Source: Oscillatoriales cyanobacterium PMM_0080 (lineage in GTDB: Bacteria; Cyanobacteriota; Cyanobacteriia; Cyanobacteriales; Microcoleaceae). From it: 39,470 nucleotides of DNA. Below the pieces are notes generated by a model. The model made no database searches and was not told the origin of the DNA. It was given only the letters and a program-made list of their open reading frames with translations. The first letter of the stretch is position 1, and the number at the start of each line of letters is the position of its first letter. The stretch spans positions 1-39,470 of the forward strand of contig CASBQF010000382.1 of the NCBI GenBank assembly GCA_949127775.1, read 5' to 3'. This document shows positions 23,108-32,403 of this stretch, piece by piece. The position numbers and the translations under genes were made by a program.

Positions 23108-25078
23108 ATGTCAAAAATTAACTTGCTCAAACAAACAGGTGACAAAGCAAATTTATCCCTTGCCATTTGGGAAAATAAGGGTAATTCAAATGCAGAATCA
23201 GCAGGATTCAATCAACAAGGAAAAACTTTAAAAACACCAAAAGTTAACCCAAAAACTAGCAATGTAGGTAAACGGATGCGCGTCTTTATTTCCGAACAAG
23301 TGACTTCTGTAAAAACCGCATCTCAAAAAACATCAATTAATGATTTTGTCCAAAAATCATCCTTGAAACTCAGCAAAATTTTGCAGTCTAAGATTGCAGA
23401 TTTGGGCATCCATCAAAAAATTGGTGGTGGGTATTTTCTAGCAATTGGCATTGGATTTATTGGCTCCCTGAGTGGACTGGCGATTGCCGACTACTACCAA
23501 GGACAAGGATTAAAACAGCTCAATGACGCTCACATACAAGCGCAATTGCTCGGCAATTTTAAAGATGCAGCACTGGCGGCACAATTGCAGGGAGCACAGC
23601 TAGATTCTTTTGTAGATAATTCTGCCAAGTTGAAACTGCAAGAAGAGCAGTTTGTCCAGAGTATTGTTAAGGCGAAAAATCTACAGTTACGCATAGAAGA
23701 ATTTGCCGACAGCCAACCCGCTTGGCTGGCAGCAAAGCCGGAAGTTCTCAAAAATTTACTCCAAGATTGCACGCAAACTTTAGAATCCTACGCCGATACT
23801 CTCAGCTCAACTTTGCAGCAAATCGGGCGACCGCAATTATCGCCACAAGAGATAGAATCAACCCGCAAAATGCTCGCCACCGAAAGCGGATTAGGTGCAC
23901 AAAAACTCGATAGCAACCTTCAGAAATTGAGCCAAATCCTCGATATTGCCCAGCAGCAAGAGCGACAAGGCGGTGAAGTGATGGAGCAAGCGCAAGGCAT
24001 TCAAAAAGCCATAATTATGATGAGTATGCTGCTGTCGGTAGCAGTGGCGGGAATGGTGGCTTACCGTACCAGTAGGGCGATCGCCAAACCAGTCATCAGC
24101 GTCACTCAGGTAGCCGAAAAAGTAGCTGCCGAGTCGAATTTTGACCTGCGAGTCCCCGTCACCGGACAAGACGAAATCGGCTCTCTGGCTGTATCACTCA
24201 ATCACCTAATCGAGCGAGTTTCCGAACATACAAAAGAAATGGAACAAGCTAGGCAAGTCGCCGTCGCCGCTAACAGTGCTAAAAGCCAGTTTTTAGCAAA
24301 TATGAGCCACGAATTGCGGACACCTTTACACGCGATTATCGGTTACAGTCAACTACTTTTAGAAGATGCGAGGGATTCTGGGTGCAAGGATTTTGTTACC
24401 GACTTGGACAAGATTGAGAATGCCGGCACGCACTTGCTATCTTTGGTTAACGATATCCTCGATTTGTCAAAAATTGAAGCCGGGGAAATGAAACTGGAAA
24501 TCGAGGAGTTTGATATCCGATCGCTGATTGAGAATGTGGCGAGTGCGACGAAACCGTTGATCGGGAAAAATGGTAATGTTTTAGACATTGAGTGCGATCG
24601 AACTGTGGGCACAATGCACGCAGATTTCGGGAAATTGCGGCAGGTTTTGATGCACTTGCTGAACAATGCTGCTAAGTTTACCCAAAACGGTATGGTGAAA
24701 GTTAGTGTCAGGCGGATTGCAGGAAGTGACCAATTGAATTTAGGGCGATCGGCTGTTGACAAGACGATCGCGACGGGTGAAACTCATTCTGGGGCGATCG
24801 CTTGTCCGCTACCGAATGTTCAAGAGTCGGATTGGATCTATCTATCTGTTAAAGATACCGGAATTGGAATGTCGGAAGAACAACAGCACAAGTTATTTGA
24901 AGCTTTTGTGCAAGCTGATTGTTCGGCGACGCGACAGTATGGCGGCACAGGATTGGGGCTGACTATTAGCCGTCATTACTGTGAGATGATGGGCGGAAAG
25001 ATTTTCGTAGAAAGTGAGGAAGGGAAAGGGTCTATCTTTACTGTACGGATATCGGCCGGAAATGCTTCATTCAGTTGA
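23108..25078 (+). CDS. Membrane sensor histidine kinase (HAMP-HisKA-HATPase), orphan
   Basis: From ATG 23108 the protein has 656 residues; the frame is open to a TTG at 23075 but the ATG is the likelier start. About 105 polar residues precede the first membrane segment (YFLAIGIGFIGSLSGLAIA). A helical periplasmic region of about 170 residues follows, then the second membrane segment (IIMMSMLLSVAVAGMVAY) and a HAMP domain. HisKA reads AKSQFLANMSHELRTPLHAI with the phospho-accepting His401. The ATPase domain shows LNNAAKFTQNG, VKDTGIGMSEEQQHKLFEAF and YGGTGLGLTISR. All catalytic boxes are intact. No receiver domain or response-regulator gene is in the neighbourhood, so its partner is elsewhere. 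The long cytoplasmic N-terminus is unusual for this class. Confidence 0.94.
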   Translation: MSKINLLKQTGDKANLSLAIWENKGNSNAESAGFNQQGKTLKTPKVNPKTSNVGKRMRVFISEQVTSVKTASQKTSINDFVQKSSLKLSKILQSKIADLGIHQKIGGGYFLAIGIGFIGSLSGLAIADYYQGQGLKQLNDAHIQAQLLGNFKDAALAAQLQGAQLDSFVDNSAKLKLQEEQFVQSIVKAKNLQLRIEEFADSQPAWLAAKPEVLKNLLQDCTQTLESYADTLSSTLQQIGRPQLSPQEIESTRKMLATESGLGAQKLDSNLQKLSQILDIAQQQERQGGEVMEQAQGIQKAIIMMSMLLSVAVAGMVAYRTSRAIAKPVISVTQVAEKVAAESNFDLRVPVTGQDEIGSLAVSLNHLIERVSEHTKEMEQARQVAVAANSAKSQFLANMSHELRTPLHAIIGYSQLLLEDARDSGCKDFVTDLDKIENAGTHLLSLVNDILDLSKIEAGEMKLEIEEFDIRSLIENVASATKPLIGKNGNVLDIECDRTVGTMHADFGKLRQVLMHLLNNAAKFTQNGMVKVSVRRIAGSDQLNLGRSAVDKTIATGETHSGAIACPLPNVQESDWIYLSVKDTGIGMSEEQQHKLFEAFVQADCSATRQYGGTGLGLTISRHYCEMMGGKIFVESEEGKGSIFTVRISAGNASFS

Positions 25079-25121
25079 CAGTTGACAGTTGAATGAAACA
25101 GTTTTCAGTAGAGAATATTGT

Positions 25122-25235
25122 AAAAATAACTAGGACGAGCTCTCCGGCCCGTTCCACAAAAAACATTTTTTCTTGTGGAACAGGCATCTTGCCTGTTACA
25201 AAATTTGATTAAAATGAATTTTGCAATCTTGTCTA
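25122..25235. repeat. Family B dispersed repeat, copy 3
   Basis: This 114-bp copy matches 15053-15162 from AAAAATAACTAGGA through CAATCTTGTCTA. The largest difference is in the left arm (ACGAGCTCTCCGGCCCG in place of ATGGACAAGATGCCCA), which disrupts the hairpin. Confidence 0.85.
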
Positions 25236-25338
25236 GTATTATTGTACTATTTGCAGGCTTCATCTATAATAATCATGTGTTGACTTTTTGCAAATTCGTT
25301 AAAAGAAAAAACCTTTATTTAAGGATGTGAATTTAGCC

Positions 25339-25648
25339 ATGATTGACTGTCTCAATGCTGCTCGCTACTTCATTGTGATAGCTTATGACTCACGGAGAGT
25401 TTCCTTGGAAGAAAGCTCGTAAAGGTTTACCATCTCAAGCAAGTTCAACGGAGCCAATTCTGCTTAATGACATGAAGGAATTAGGCTATCAAAAGCTCGA
25501 TCGCATAGAACGCGATCGACCGACATACGAACTAGCAATGTCTGAAACTGTTAATAATGCGTTTGCTTCGGAATCCTTAAATTCTATTGGCAAAGGAGAA
25601 GTGCATAACTGGCTAAAGTTTCAACCGCCGGGTTATCTGAATAAATAG
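25339..25648 (+). pseudogene. Remnant of a Panacea (DUF4065) antitoxin-like gene with internal deletion
   Basis: ATG 25339 opens a frame reading MIDCLNAARYFIVIAYDS, like the start of Panacea-domain proteins, but it stops after 27 codons. A different frame from 25385 reads MTHGEFPWKKARKGLPSQAS followed by TEPILLNDMKE, like the end of the same domain (Thr-His-x-Glu-x-Pro-Trp-x-x-Ala-Arg). The roughly 100 central residues are missing and the two ends are out of frame, so an internal deletion is the simplest reading. The last 55 residues of the second frame (LDRIERDRPTYELAMSETV...) are unfamiliar. Panacea proteins are known antitoxins of diverse toxins; none is intact here. The next gene is a Uma2 member 37 bp on. 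Confidence 0.5.
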
Positions 25649-25685
25649 TACAATTAAACTGAGATACTTCTCGGAGACAACCACT

Positions 25686-26450
25686 ATGCAAGTCACAACC
25701 GCAGAAATCATTTATCCTTCCACCGACGATCAGCCAATGGCAGAAAGCACAATTCAATACGAATTAATTGTCAAAATCAAAGAAGGTTGCGAATCGCTGT
25801 TTAAAGATGATCCAAACGTTTTTGTAGCGGCCGATTTACTCTGGTATCCGGTTGAGGGCAGAATAGATATTTCTCAAGCACCTGATACGATGGTGATATT
25901 TGGGAGGCAAAAGGGCGATCGACTTTCCTACATACAATGTCGAGAGGATAATGTTACTCCTCAAGTCGTCTTTGAGATTCGCTCCCACAACGACCGCCAA
26001 ACTAAAATGAATAAGAAACTTTCATTTTACCAGCGTCATGGAGTTGAGGAATATTACCTTTACGATCCTGAAAGAAATGAGTTGCAAGGTTGGCAAAGAA
26101 TTGAGGGAAATTTAGAAGTTATTGAACCGATGGAGGGATGGATTAGTCCGAGATTGGGAGTGCGATTTGAATTGGGAGAAGATGGGTTGGAAATTTATCG
26201 GCCTGATGGCGAAAAGTTTATTTCCTATGCGGAATTAGAAGCAGAACGGGAATTAGACCGCCAGCGTCTACAACAAGAGTCTCAAAGGGCAGAACAAGAG
26301 TCTCAAAGGGCCGAACAAGCAGATCAAAGGGCCGAACAAGCAGATCAAAGGGCCGAACAAGCAGATCAAAGGGCCGAACAAGTAAATCAAATTGCTCAAC
26401 GTTTAGCTGCTAAACTGCGCGAATTGAATATCGATCCAGATAGCATTTAA
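25686..26450 (+). CDS. Uma2-family (DUF820) protein with C-terminal coiled coil
   Basis: The 254-residue protein has the Uma2 core at residues 20-165: DDPNVFVAADLLWYPVEGRI, APDTMVIFGRQKGDR, VTPQVVFEIRSHNDRQTKMN, and FYQRHGVEEYYLYDPERNEL. The PD-(D/E)XK residues are present as APD and FEIRS. From residue 180 it continues as a charged coiled coil with RAEQADQ heptads, encoded by a 21-bp minisatellite at 26280-26384. Residues AQRLAAKLRELNIDPDSI end it, a tail common to this Uma2 subtype. It differs from the Uma2 copy at 4.5 kb, so the two are not a recent duplication. Function in the cell is unknown. Confidence 0.87.
   Translation: MQVTTAEIIYPSTDDQPMAESTIQYELIVKIKEGCESLFKDDPNVFVAADLLWYPVEGRIDISQAPDTMVIFGRQKGDRLSYIQCREDNVTPQVVFEIRSHNDRQTKMNKKLSFYQRHGVEEYYLYDPERNELQGWQRIEGNLEVIEPMEGWISPRLGVRFELGEDGLEIYRPDGEKFISYAELEAERELDRQRLQQESQRAEQESQRAEQADQRAEQADQRAEQADQRAEQVNQIAQRLAAKLRELNIDPDSI
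26280..26384 (+). repeat. 21-bp coding minisatellite
   Basis: Five units of the kind CAAAGGGCCGAACAAGCAGA repeat inside the Uma2 gene; three central units are identical. Each encodes one heptad (RAEQADQ), so copy-number change lengthens or shortens the coiled coil without frameshift. Confidence 0.9.
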
Positions 26451-26462
26451 CGAATAAATGCT

Positions 26463-26496
26463 CAGAAACCTGGTTTGTTTGAAAATCAGGTTTCTG
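26463..26496 (+). terminator. Hairpin after the Uma2 gene
   Basis: CAGAAACCTG and CAGGTTTCTG form a 10-bp stem around a 14-nt loop, 13 bp past the Uma2 stop. No T-run follows. The stem resembles the AAACCCGG/CCGGGTTT hairpins at 33791 and 34929. Confidence 0.4.
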
Positions 26497-26646
26497 ACGA
26501 TCGCGGTTTAAGTTGTATATTTAGGGCGGGCGAGACACCCCACAAAAGTCTGATTGTTTCTTAACATACAATTTAAATCCAGAATAGCTTACTTACTCTT
26601 TGTTAACCAAACCACAGGGAATTTAAGCCCCCACCTTTAGGTGAAT

Positions 26647-26685
26647 AGTTTTTAGGCAGGGGCTTAAATCCCCTGCCTAAAAACT
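26647..26685. repeat. Perfect 16-bp stem-loop
   Basis: AGTTTTTAGGCAGGGG and CCCCTGCCTAAAAACT flank a 7-nt loop. The sequence just before it (TTTAAGCCCCCACCTTTAGG) partly repeats the same words. It looks like a dispersed palindrome rather than a terminator. Confidence 0.65.
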
Positions 26686-26724
26686 TCGCTATCAACTGTC
26701 AACTGTTAAGTAATCCTGTCTGCC

Positions 26725-26752
26725 CGTTAGCGAAGCCCTCGAAGAGGATCGC
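26725..26752 (+). repeat. Short dispersed repeat, copy 2
   Basis: The 28-bp word matches 10620-10647 with one mismatch (CTCGAAGAGG against CTCGTAGAGG). It contains the imperfect palindrome CCCTCGAAGAGG. Confidence 0.7.
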
Positions 26753-26965
26753 CCTTTCCTCTCTTCTACGCAGTAATCTCAAAAAATAGTATTAATCTAT
26801 ACCTAAAAATCTAATATCTAGGATTCTACTGAAAAAAATTGAAAAAGTTCCCAAGTTCCTGTAAAATAAGCATTAATAAAAAATATAGTGGCGATCGAAA
26901 GCGTTCCAACGCGAAAAATATCGCATACACATATGTGGCAGTTTGACATAAAATGAGGTGACGCC

Positions 26966-28168
26966 TTGCAAAAATTAGCCAGTAAAGAAAAGCCGATCGA
27001 CTCTGGGGAAAAATCCATAGCAGTCAACCTCCAAAAGGCTCAAACTTGGTACGATCGCGGCAACGCCCTAGAATCAATGGGACGGTTGTCAGCAGCCCTC
27101 GAATCTTGGTCTAAGGCGATCGAATTTGAACCGAAATTTTATGAAGCCTGGTACAACAAAGGCGTAACTCTCAGAAAATTGGGACAGCTACCAGAAGCGA
27201 TCTTAGCCTACAATAAGTCCTTAAAAATCAAAGCAGACAATCCCGAAGCGTGGTATAATCGCGCCAACATTTTGCGGAAGCTAAACAGACTATCCGAAGC
27301 GATCGCCTCCTACGAACACGCGATCGAACTCAAGCCAGACTATCACGAAGCTTGGACGAACCGCGGCAACACCCTGGTCAACTTAGAAAAATTCTCAGAA
27401 GCGATCTCTTCCTACGACAAAGCCATAGCCATCAAAGCAGACTACTGCGAAGCTTGGTACAACAAAGCATTTGCCCTGAAAAACTCCAGCCAAAACACAG
27501 CGGCGATCGTTTCCTACGACAGGGCGATCGAACTCAAACCAGACTTGCATCAAGCCTGGTACAACCGCGGTTTAGCCCTAGCCGATGAAAAACTTTACCC
27601 CGAAGCCGTCGCCTCCTACGACAAAACCCTGCAACTACGGCCAGATTCCCCCGAAGTCTGGAACAAACGCGGCACGGCGATCGCCCAAATGGGAAAATTC
27701 AAATCAGCCCTGGCATCCTGGGACAAAGCCATTGCACTCAAGCCCGACGACAGCGAAACCTGGTACAACCGCGGCTTAGCCTTGGCTAACTTAAAACGCT
27801 TTACTGAAGCAATCACCTCTTGGGACAAAAGCTTAGAGTTGCAGCCAGACAACACCGAAGCCTTGTACAATCGCGCCGTCGCCTTCAGAAAAATCCAAAA
27901 ATTTGCCGAGGCGATCGACTCCTACGATAAAATCATCGCACTCACACCCAATGATCCAAATCTTTACTACCAAAAAGCCTGCGTCTACGCCCTAGAAAAA
28001 GCAGCAGGCGATCAAAAGAATAATCCCGAAGTTGTAGCAACCAGCATTCAGAAAGCGATCGAAAACTTATCAAAGGCGATCGAACTCAATCCCGAGAAAT
28101 ATCGCAAATTATGCCAGAATGACTCTAAGTTGCGTACAATACAGGAACAAGTGCGGTTTTTAGCTTGA
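26966..28168 (+). CDS. Tetratricopeptide repeat protein
   Basis: Residues 20-345 consist of about nine to ten consecutive 34-residue TPR units with the canonical pattern AW.N.G..L..L.....AI..YD.A..LKPD (for example EAWTNRGNTLVNLEKFSEAI). The units strongly resemble each other, indicating recent internal duplication. The C-terminus (NPEVVATSIQKAIENLSKAI) ends in a degenerate helix pair. No signal peptide or catalytic domain is present, so it is a cytoplasmic scaffold whose partner is unknown. The start is TTG at 26966, with GAGGTG five bases upstream; the ATG within that site (26953) runs into a stop at once. Confidence 0.92.
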   Translation: MQKLASKEKPIDSGEKSIAVNLQKAQTWYDRGNALESMGRLSAALESWSKAIEFEPKFYEAWYNKGVTLRKLGQLPEAILAYNKSLKIKADNPEAWYNRANILRKLNRLSEAIASYEHAIELKPDYHEAWTNRGNTLVNLEKFSEAISSYDKAIAIKADYCEAWYNKAFALKNSSQNTAAIVSYDRAIELKPDLHQAWYNRGLALADEKLYPEAVASYDKTLQLRPDSPEVWNKRGTAIAQMGKFKSALASWDKAIALKPDDSETWYNRGLALANLKRFTEAITSWDKSLELQPDNTEALYNRAVAFRKIQKFAEAIDSYDKIIALTPNDPNLYYQKACVYALEKAAGDQKNNPEVVATSIQKAIENLSKAIELNPEKYRKLCQNDSKLRTIQEQVRFLA

Positions 28169-28182
28169 TTTCAGGGTAAGCA

Positions 28183-29772
28183 ATGATTGATGATGATGGA
28201 TGCCGCACAGCAACCTTTGTAGGCAAAACAGCACCACAATCCCCAATCATGCAAACCCTAGACAAAACTCAAGCAAAATTTGCTCAACTTGCCGCCCACC
28301 TCAGCGAAGTTACCGACATCGAATCAGCCTCGTCACTGCTACACTGGGATCAAGCAACCTATATGCCTGCCAAAGGTGCAACTGCCAGAGGGCGACAGTT
28401 GGCAACTCTCAAGCAAATATCCCACGAAAAATTTACCGATCCCAAAATTGGCGAACTCCTAGAAGACTTGCGCTTCTGGGAACAAACCCTTCCCTACGAC
28501 TCTATCCCAGCTAGCCTGATCCGTGTCGCCCGCAGAGACTACGATCGCGCCGCCAGAGTCCCCGCCACCTTCATGTCCGCACTCTGCCGCCACCAAGCCG
28601 ACTGCTACGAAGTTTGGGCCACCGCCAAAGCAGCCAACAACTTCGCAGCCGTCGAGCCCTATCTCGAAAAAACCCTAGAATTAAGCAGGCAGTACGCCGA
28701 CTTTTTCCCCGGATACGAACACATCGCCGATCCTTTGATCGATCGTAGCGACTACGGCATGAAAGTATCCCTGCTGCGCCCGCTGTTCGCCCAACTGCGT
28801 CAAGAATTAGTCCCCATAGTCGAAGCCATCACCTCACAACCACCCGCCGACGACTCCTGCTTGCACCAAAACTTCCCAGAATCCCAGCAACTAGAATTCA
28901 CCCGCACAGTCGTACAACGCATGGGATACGACTTCCAGCGCGGACGGCAGGACACCACCCTGCACCCATTTATGACCAACTTCTCCATAGACGACGTGCG
29001 CATCACCACCCGCGTCTATGAAGATCACCTCGATCAAGCCCTATTCAGCAGCATCCACGAAGCCGGGCACGCCCTCTACGAACTCGGCAATTCCCCGGAA
29101 TTTGAAGGCACGCTTCTCGCTGGTGGCATTTCCTCCGGCGTGCACGAAAGCCAGTCGCGGCTTTGGGAAAATTTAGTCGGGCGCAGTCGCGGTTTTTGGC
29201 AGTATTTTTACCCGCAACTGCAAAGCCTATTTCCACAGCAGTTGGGCGACGTATCCCCAGACGCATTTTACCGGGCAATTAACAAAGTCGCGCGATCGCT
29301 CGTCCGCACCGACGCTGACGAAGTAACCTACAACCTCCACGTCGCCATCCGCTTTGACCTAGAATTGGCAATGGTAGAGGGCAAATTAGCAGTGCGAGAC
29401 CTCCCCGAAGCCTGGAACGATCGCTATAAAACAGACCTCGGTGTTGTCCCCGCCACCGACAGCGACGGCGCGATGCAAGACGTTCACTGGTATGTTGGGA
29501 CGATCGGCGGAATGTTCCAAGGTTACACCCTCGGCAACTTAATGAGCGCCCAATTCTACGAAACCGCAGTCAAAAACCATCCCGAAATTCCCACACAAAT
29601 AGAACAGGGCAATTTCAGCGTACTGCACGATTGGCTCAAAGAAAACATTCACCAGCACGGCCGCAAATACACTGCTGTCGAATTGATCGATCGCGTCACC
29701 GGTTCACCTTTAACTATCGATCCGTTTGTTCGCTACATCCGGCACAAATACGGCGAATTTTATGTCATTTGA
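28183..29772 (+). CDS. M32-family metallocarboxypeptidase
   Basis: The 529-residue protein belongs to the M32 (Taq) carboxypeptidases, which remove C-terminal residues from peptides in the cytoplasm. It has the zinc motif HEAGHALYE (HEAGH at residues 292-296) and the family segments LLHWDQATYMPAKGATARG, GVHESQSRLWENLVGRSRGF, DADEVTYNLHVAIRFDLE and GVVPATDSDGAMQDVHWYVG. The start at 28183 has AGGG eight bases upstream, but the first 22 residues look foreign to the family; ATG 28249 (MQTLDKTQAKF) would give the usual 507 residues. It lies 14 bp after the TPR gene, so the two may be co-transcribed. Confidence 0.95.
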   Translation: MIDDDGCRTATFVGKTAPQSPIMQTLDKTQAKFAQLAAHLSEVTDIESASSLLHWDQATYMPAKGATARGRQLATLKQISHEKFTDPKIGELLEDLRFWEQTLPYDSIPASLIRVARRDYDRAARVPATFMSALCRHQADCYEVWATAKAANNFAAVEPYLEKTLELSRQYADFFPGYEHIADPLIDRSDYGMKVSLLRPLFAQLRQELVPIVEAITSQPPADDSCLHQNFPESQQLEFTRTVVQRMGYDFQRGRQDTTLHPFMTNFSIDDVRITTRVYEDHLDQALFSSIHEAGHALYELGNSPEFEGTLLAGGISSGVHESQSRLWENLVGRSRGFWQYFYPQLQSLFPQQLGDVSPDAFYRAINKVARSLVRTDADEVTYNLHVAIRFDLELAMVEGKLAVRDLPEAWNDRYKTDLGVVPATDSDGAMQDVHWYVGTIGGMFQGYTLGNLMSAQFYETAVKNHPEIPTQIEQGNFSVLHDWLKENIHQHGRKYTAVELIDRVTGSPLTIDPFVRYIRHKYGEFYVI

Positions 29773-29830
29773 GGGATAGCAATTTCCGATTGCAGACTTT
29801 AAAATGAGATAAAAAAAGTGTCTCAAAAAA

Positions 29831-29862
29831 AAGGGCGATATTAATACACTATCGCCCTTTTT
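29831..29862 (+). terminator. Rho-independent terminator after the M32 gene
   Basis: AAGGGCGATA and TATCGCCCTT form a perfect 10-bp stem around a 9-nt loop, followed by TTT. It closes the TPR-M32 transcript and separates it from sucrose synthase. Confidence 0.75.
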
Positions 29863-29900
29863 CCGAGCGAAAATCAAAAATCTTAAATAAGGGAGTATGT

Positions 29901-32321
29901 ATGTCTGAACTCTTTCAGGCTGTTATTGCCAGCGACGAAAAAACCGACTTGCGGCAGTTTGCCAGCGATTTGCGGGTTTTGGGAAACAAATATTTACTGC
30001 GAAACGACATAGTTAACGCTTTTGCCGCCTATTGCACCAAATACGAAAAACCCGAACAGTTCCATCAATCTTCTCTATTGAGCAAACTGATTTACTACGT
30101 TCAGGAAATTATTCTTGAAGAGAGCAGCCTTTGCGTCCTGCTGCGGCCAAAAATTGCTACTATGGAAGTAGTGCGAGTTAGAGATGACTTGACAATGGAG
30201 CCGATGACAGTACAAGAATTGCTCGACGTGCGCGATCGCTTCGTCAACCATTTTCACCCCCAAGATGGTGACATTCTCGAACTAGATTTCGGCCCATTTT
30301 ACGACTATTCCCCCTCCATACGCGACCCCAAAAACATCGGCAAAGGAGTACAATTTCTCAACCGATACCTGTCCAGCAAATTGTTTCAAGACTCTAAACA
30401 GTGGCAGGAAACTCTATTTAACTTCTTGCGCATTCACCACTACAACGGTGTACAGTTACTAATTAACGATCGCATAAAATCCCAAGAACAACTTTCAGAA
30501 CAAGTCAAAAAAGCCCTGACTTTTGTCAGCGAACTTGCTGAAGAAGAACCCTACGAAAGATTTCGATTTGTCTTGCAAATGATGGGCTTTGACGCAGGTT
30601 GGGGAAATACCGCAGCCCGCGTCCAAGAAACTTTGGGAATTCTCGACGAATTAATTGATTCCCCCGATCCACAAAGCCTAGAAGCATTTATTTCTCGCAT
30701 CCCGATGATTTTCAAAATCGTCCTAGTTTCTCCCCACGGCTGGTTCGGCCAAGAAGGAGTTTTGGGGCGGCCGGATACGGGTGGACAGGTAGTTTATGTC
30801 CTCGATCAAGCCAAGAATTTAGAGAAACAACTCCAAGAAGATATTCATCTTGCAGGTCTCGATATTTTAGGCGTCAAACCAAAAGTAATTATTCTCACCA
30901 GGTTAATTCCTAACAGCGACGGCACACGCTGCAACGAACGTTTAGAAAAAGTTCACGGCACCGAAAATGCTTGGATTCTGCGGGTTCCCTTCCGCGAGTT
31001 CAATCCCAAATTGACTCAAAATTGGATTTCGCGGTTCGAGATTTGGCCTTATTTGGAAACTTACGCGATCGATGCCGAAAAAGAACTGCTGGCAGAGTTT
31101 CAGGGCAAGCCAGATTTAATTGTTGGCAACTATTCCGATGGCAACTTGGTCGCATTTTTGCTATCTAGAAAACTCAAAATTACTCAGTGCAATATTGCCC
31201 ACGCCCTCGAAAAGTCTAAATATTTGTTCAGCAATCTCTACTGGCAAGAATCGGAGGAAAAATACCATTTTGCGCTGCAATTTACTGCGGATATAATTGC
31301 GATGAATGCGGCTAATTGTATTGTCAGCAGCACCTATCAAGAGATTGTGGGTAAACCCGATAGTGTCGGGCAGTACGAGTCCTACAATTGTTTTACAATG
31401 CCGGATTTGTATCACGTTGTGAACGGCATTGAACTGTTCAGCCCTAAATTTAACGTCGTGCCACCGGGAGTCAACGAAAGTGTATACTTTCCTTACACGC
31501 GCAACGAAGACAGGGTGCAGGGCGATCGCGATCGGCTCAACGAACTGCTGTTTACCCTAGAAGACCCCGAACAAGTCTTCGGAACACTCGACGACCCCCA
31601 AAAACGCCCTTTATTTTCGATGGCCAGGCTCGATCGCATTAAAAACCTGACAGGCTTAGCAGAATTGTTTGGAAAAAGCCAGGAATTGCAAGAAAAATGC
31701 AACTTAATTCTAGTAGCTGGTAAGCTCAGAGTTGAAGACACTGAAGACTACGAAGAAGCAGAAGAAATTAAAAAGCTCTACGCAATTATCGACCAATACA
31801 ACCTGCATGGTAAAATTCGCTGGCTGGGAGTGCGGCTTTCCAAAAGCCTCTCCGGCGAAATCTACCGGGTAATCGCCGACGGACAAGGTATATTTGTTCA
31901 GCCAGCCTTATTTGAAGCTTTCGGCTTGACAATTCTCGAAGCAATGATTACCGGAATTCCGACTTTCGGGACACAGTTTGGCGGCCCGCTGGAAATTATT
32001 CAAGATGGGGTAAATGGATTCTATATCAACCCGACCAACCACGATGAAACTGCCCAAAAAGTTCTAGATTTTTTCTCGAAATGCGAAAACAATCCTAACT
32101 ATTGGTATGAAATTTCTACGCGAGGAATTGACCGAGTTTATAGCACGTATACGTGGAAAATTCACACCACCAAACTGCTGACGCTCGCCCGGACTTTCGG
32201 TTTCTGGAACTACTCGTCTCAGGAAAACCGCGAAGATATGCTCCGCTACATAGAAGCGCTGTTTTATCTGATTTACAAACCGAGAGCCAAAGCTTTATTG
32301 GCAGAGCACGCGAAACGATAA
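29901..32321 (+). CDS. Sucrose synthase
   Basis: Sucrose synthase reversibly converts sucrose and UDP (or ADP) to fructose and NDP-glucose, linking sucrose to polysaccharide or glycogen pools; in filamentous cyanobacteria it mainly cleaves sucrose. The 806-residue length is typical. The N-terminal regulatory region (residues 1-260) precedes the GT4 glycosyltransferase part: IVLVSPHGWFGQEGVLGRPD, TGGQVVYVLDQAKNLE, IAHALEKSKYLFSNLYW, VVPPGVNESVYFPYT and FSMARLDRIKNLTGLAELFG. The E-X7-E motif EAFGLTILE is at residues 672-680. AGGGAG lies seven bases before the ATG. A terminator upstream and repeats downstream suggest a single-gene transcript. No sucrose-phosphate synthase is in the window. Confidence 0.97.
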   Translation: MSELFQAVIASDEKTDLRQFASDLRVLGNKYLLRNDIVNAFAAYCTKYEKPEQFHQSSLLSKLIYYVQEIILEESSLCVLLRPKIATMEVVRVRDDLTMEPMTVQELLDVRDRFVNHFHPQDGDILELDFGPFYDYSPSIRDPKNIGKGVQFLNRYLSSKLFQDSKQWQETLFNFLRIHHYNGVQLLINDRIKSQEQLSEQVKKALTFVSELAEEEPYERFRFVLQMMGFDAGWGNTAARVQETLGILDELIDSPDPQSLEAFISRIPMIFKIVLVSPHGWFGQEGVLGRPDTGGQVVYVLDQAKNLEKQLQEDIHLAGLDILGVKPKVIILTRLIPNSDGTRCNERLEKVHGTENAWILRVPFREFNPKLTQNWISRFEIWPYLETYAIDAEKELLAEFQGKPDLIVGNYSDGNLVAFLLSRKLKITQCNIAHALEKSKYLFSNLYWQESEEKYHFALQFTADIIAMNAANCIVSSTYQEIVGKPDSVGQYESYNCFTMPDLYHVVNGIELFSPKFNVVPPGVNESVYFPYTRNEDRVQGDRDRLNELLFTLEDPEQVFGTLDDPQKRPLFSMARLDRIKNLTGLAELFGKSQELQEKCNLILVAGKLRVEDTEDYEEAEEIKKLYAIIDQYNLHGKIRWLGVRLSKSLSGEIYRVIADGQGIFVQPALFEAFGLTILEAMITGIPTFGTQFGGPLEIIQDGVNGFYINPTNHDETAQKVLDFFSKCENNPNYWYEISTRGIDRVYSTYTWKIHTTKLLTLARTFGFWNYSSQENREDMLRYIEALFYLIYKPRAKALLAEHAKR

Positions 32322-32323
32322 GC

Positions 32324-32403
32324 AGAAATCAGGACACGGCGGTAGAAATCAGGACACGGCGGTAGAAATCAGGACACGGCGGTAGAAATCAGGACACGGC
32401 AGT
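32324..32403 (+). repeat. Four tandem 20-bp units derived from a family A arm
   Basis: AGAAATCAGGACACGGCGGT occurs four times head to tail, starting three bases after the sucrose synthase stop; the last unit (GGCAGT) runs into the palindrome at 32392. The unit is the left flank plus the first bases of the family A stem. Confidence 0.92.

Larger units (their letters stand above)
26451..26965. other. Non-coding spacer with hairpins, 515 bp
   Basis: Three structures stand out: CAGAAACCTG/CAGGTTTCTG at 26463-26496, a perfect 16-bp stem at 26647-26685, and a short dispersed repeat at 26725-26752. The remainder is AT-rich leader for the TPR gene. No coding sequence is convincing. Confidence 0.55.
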
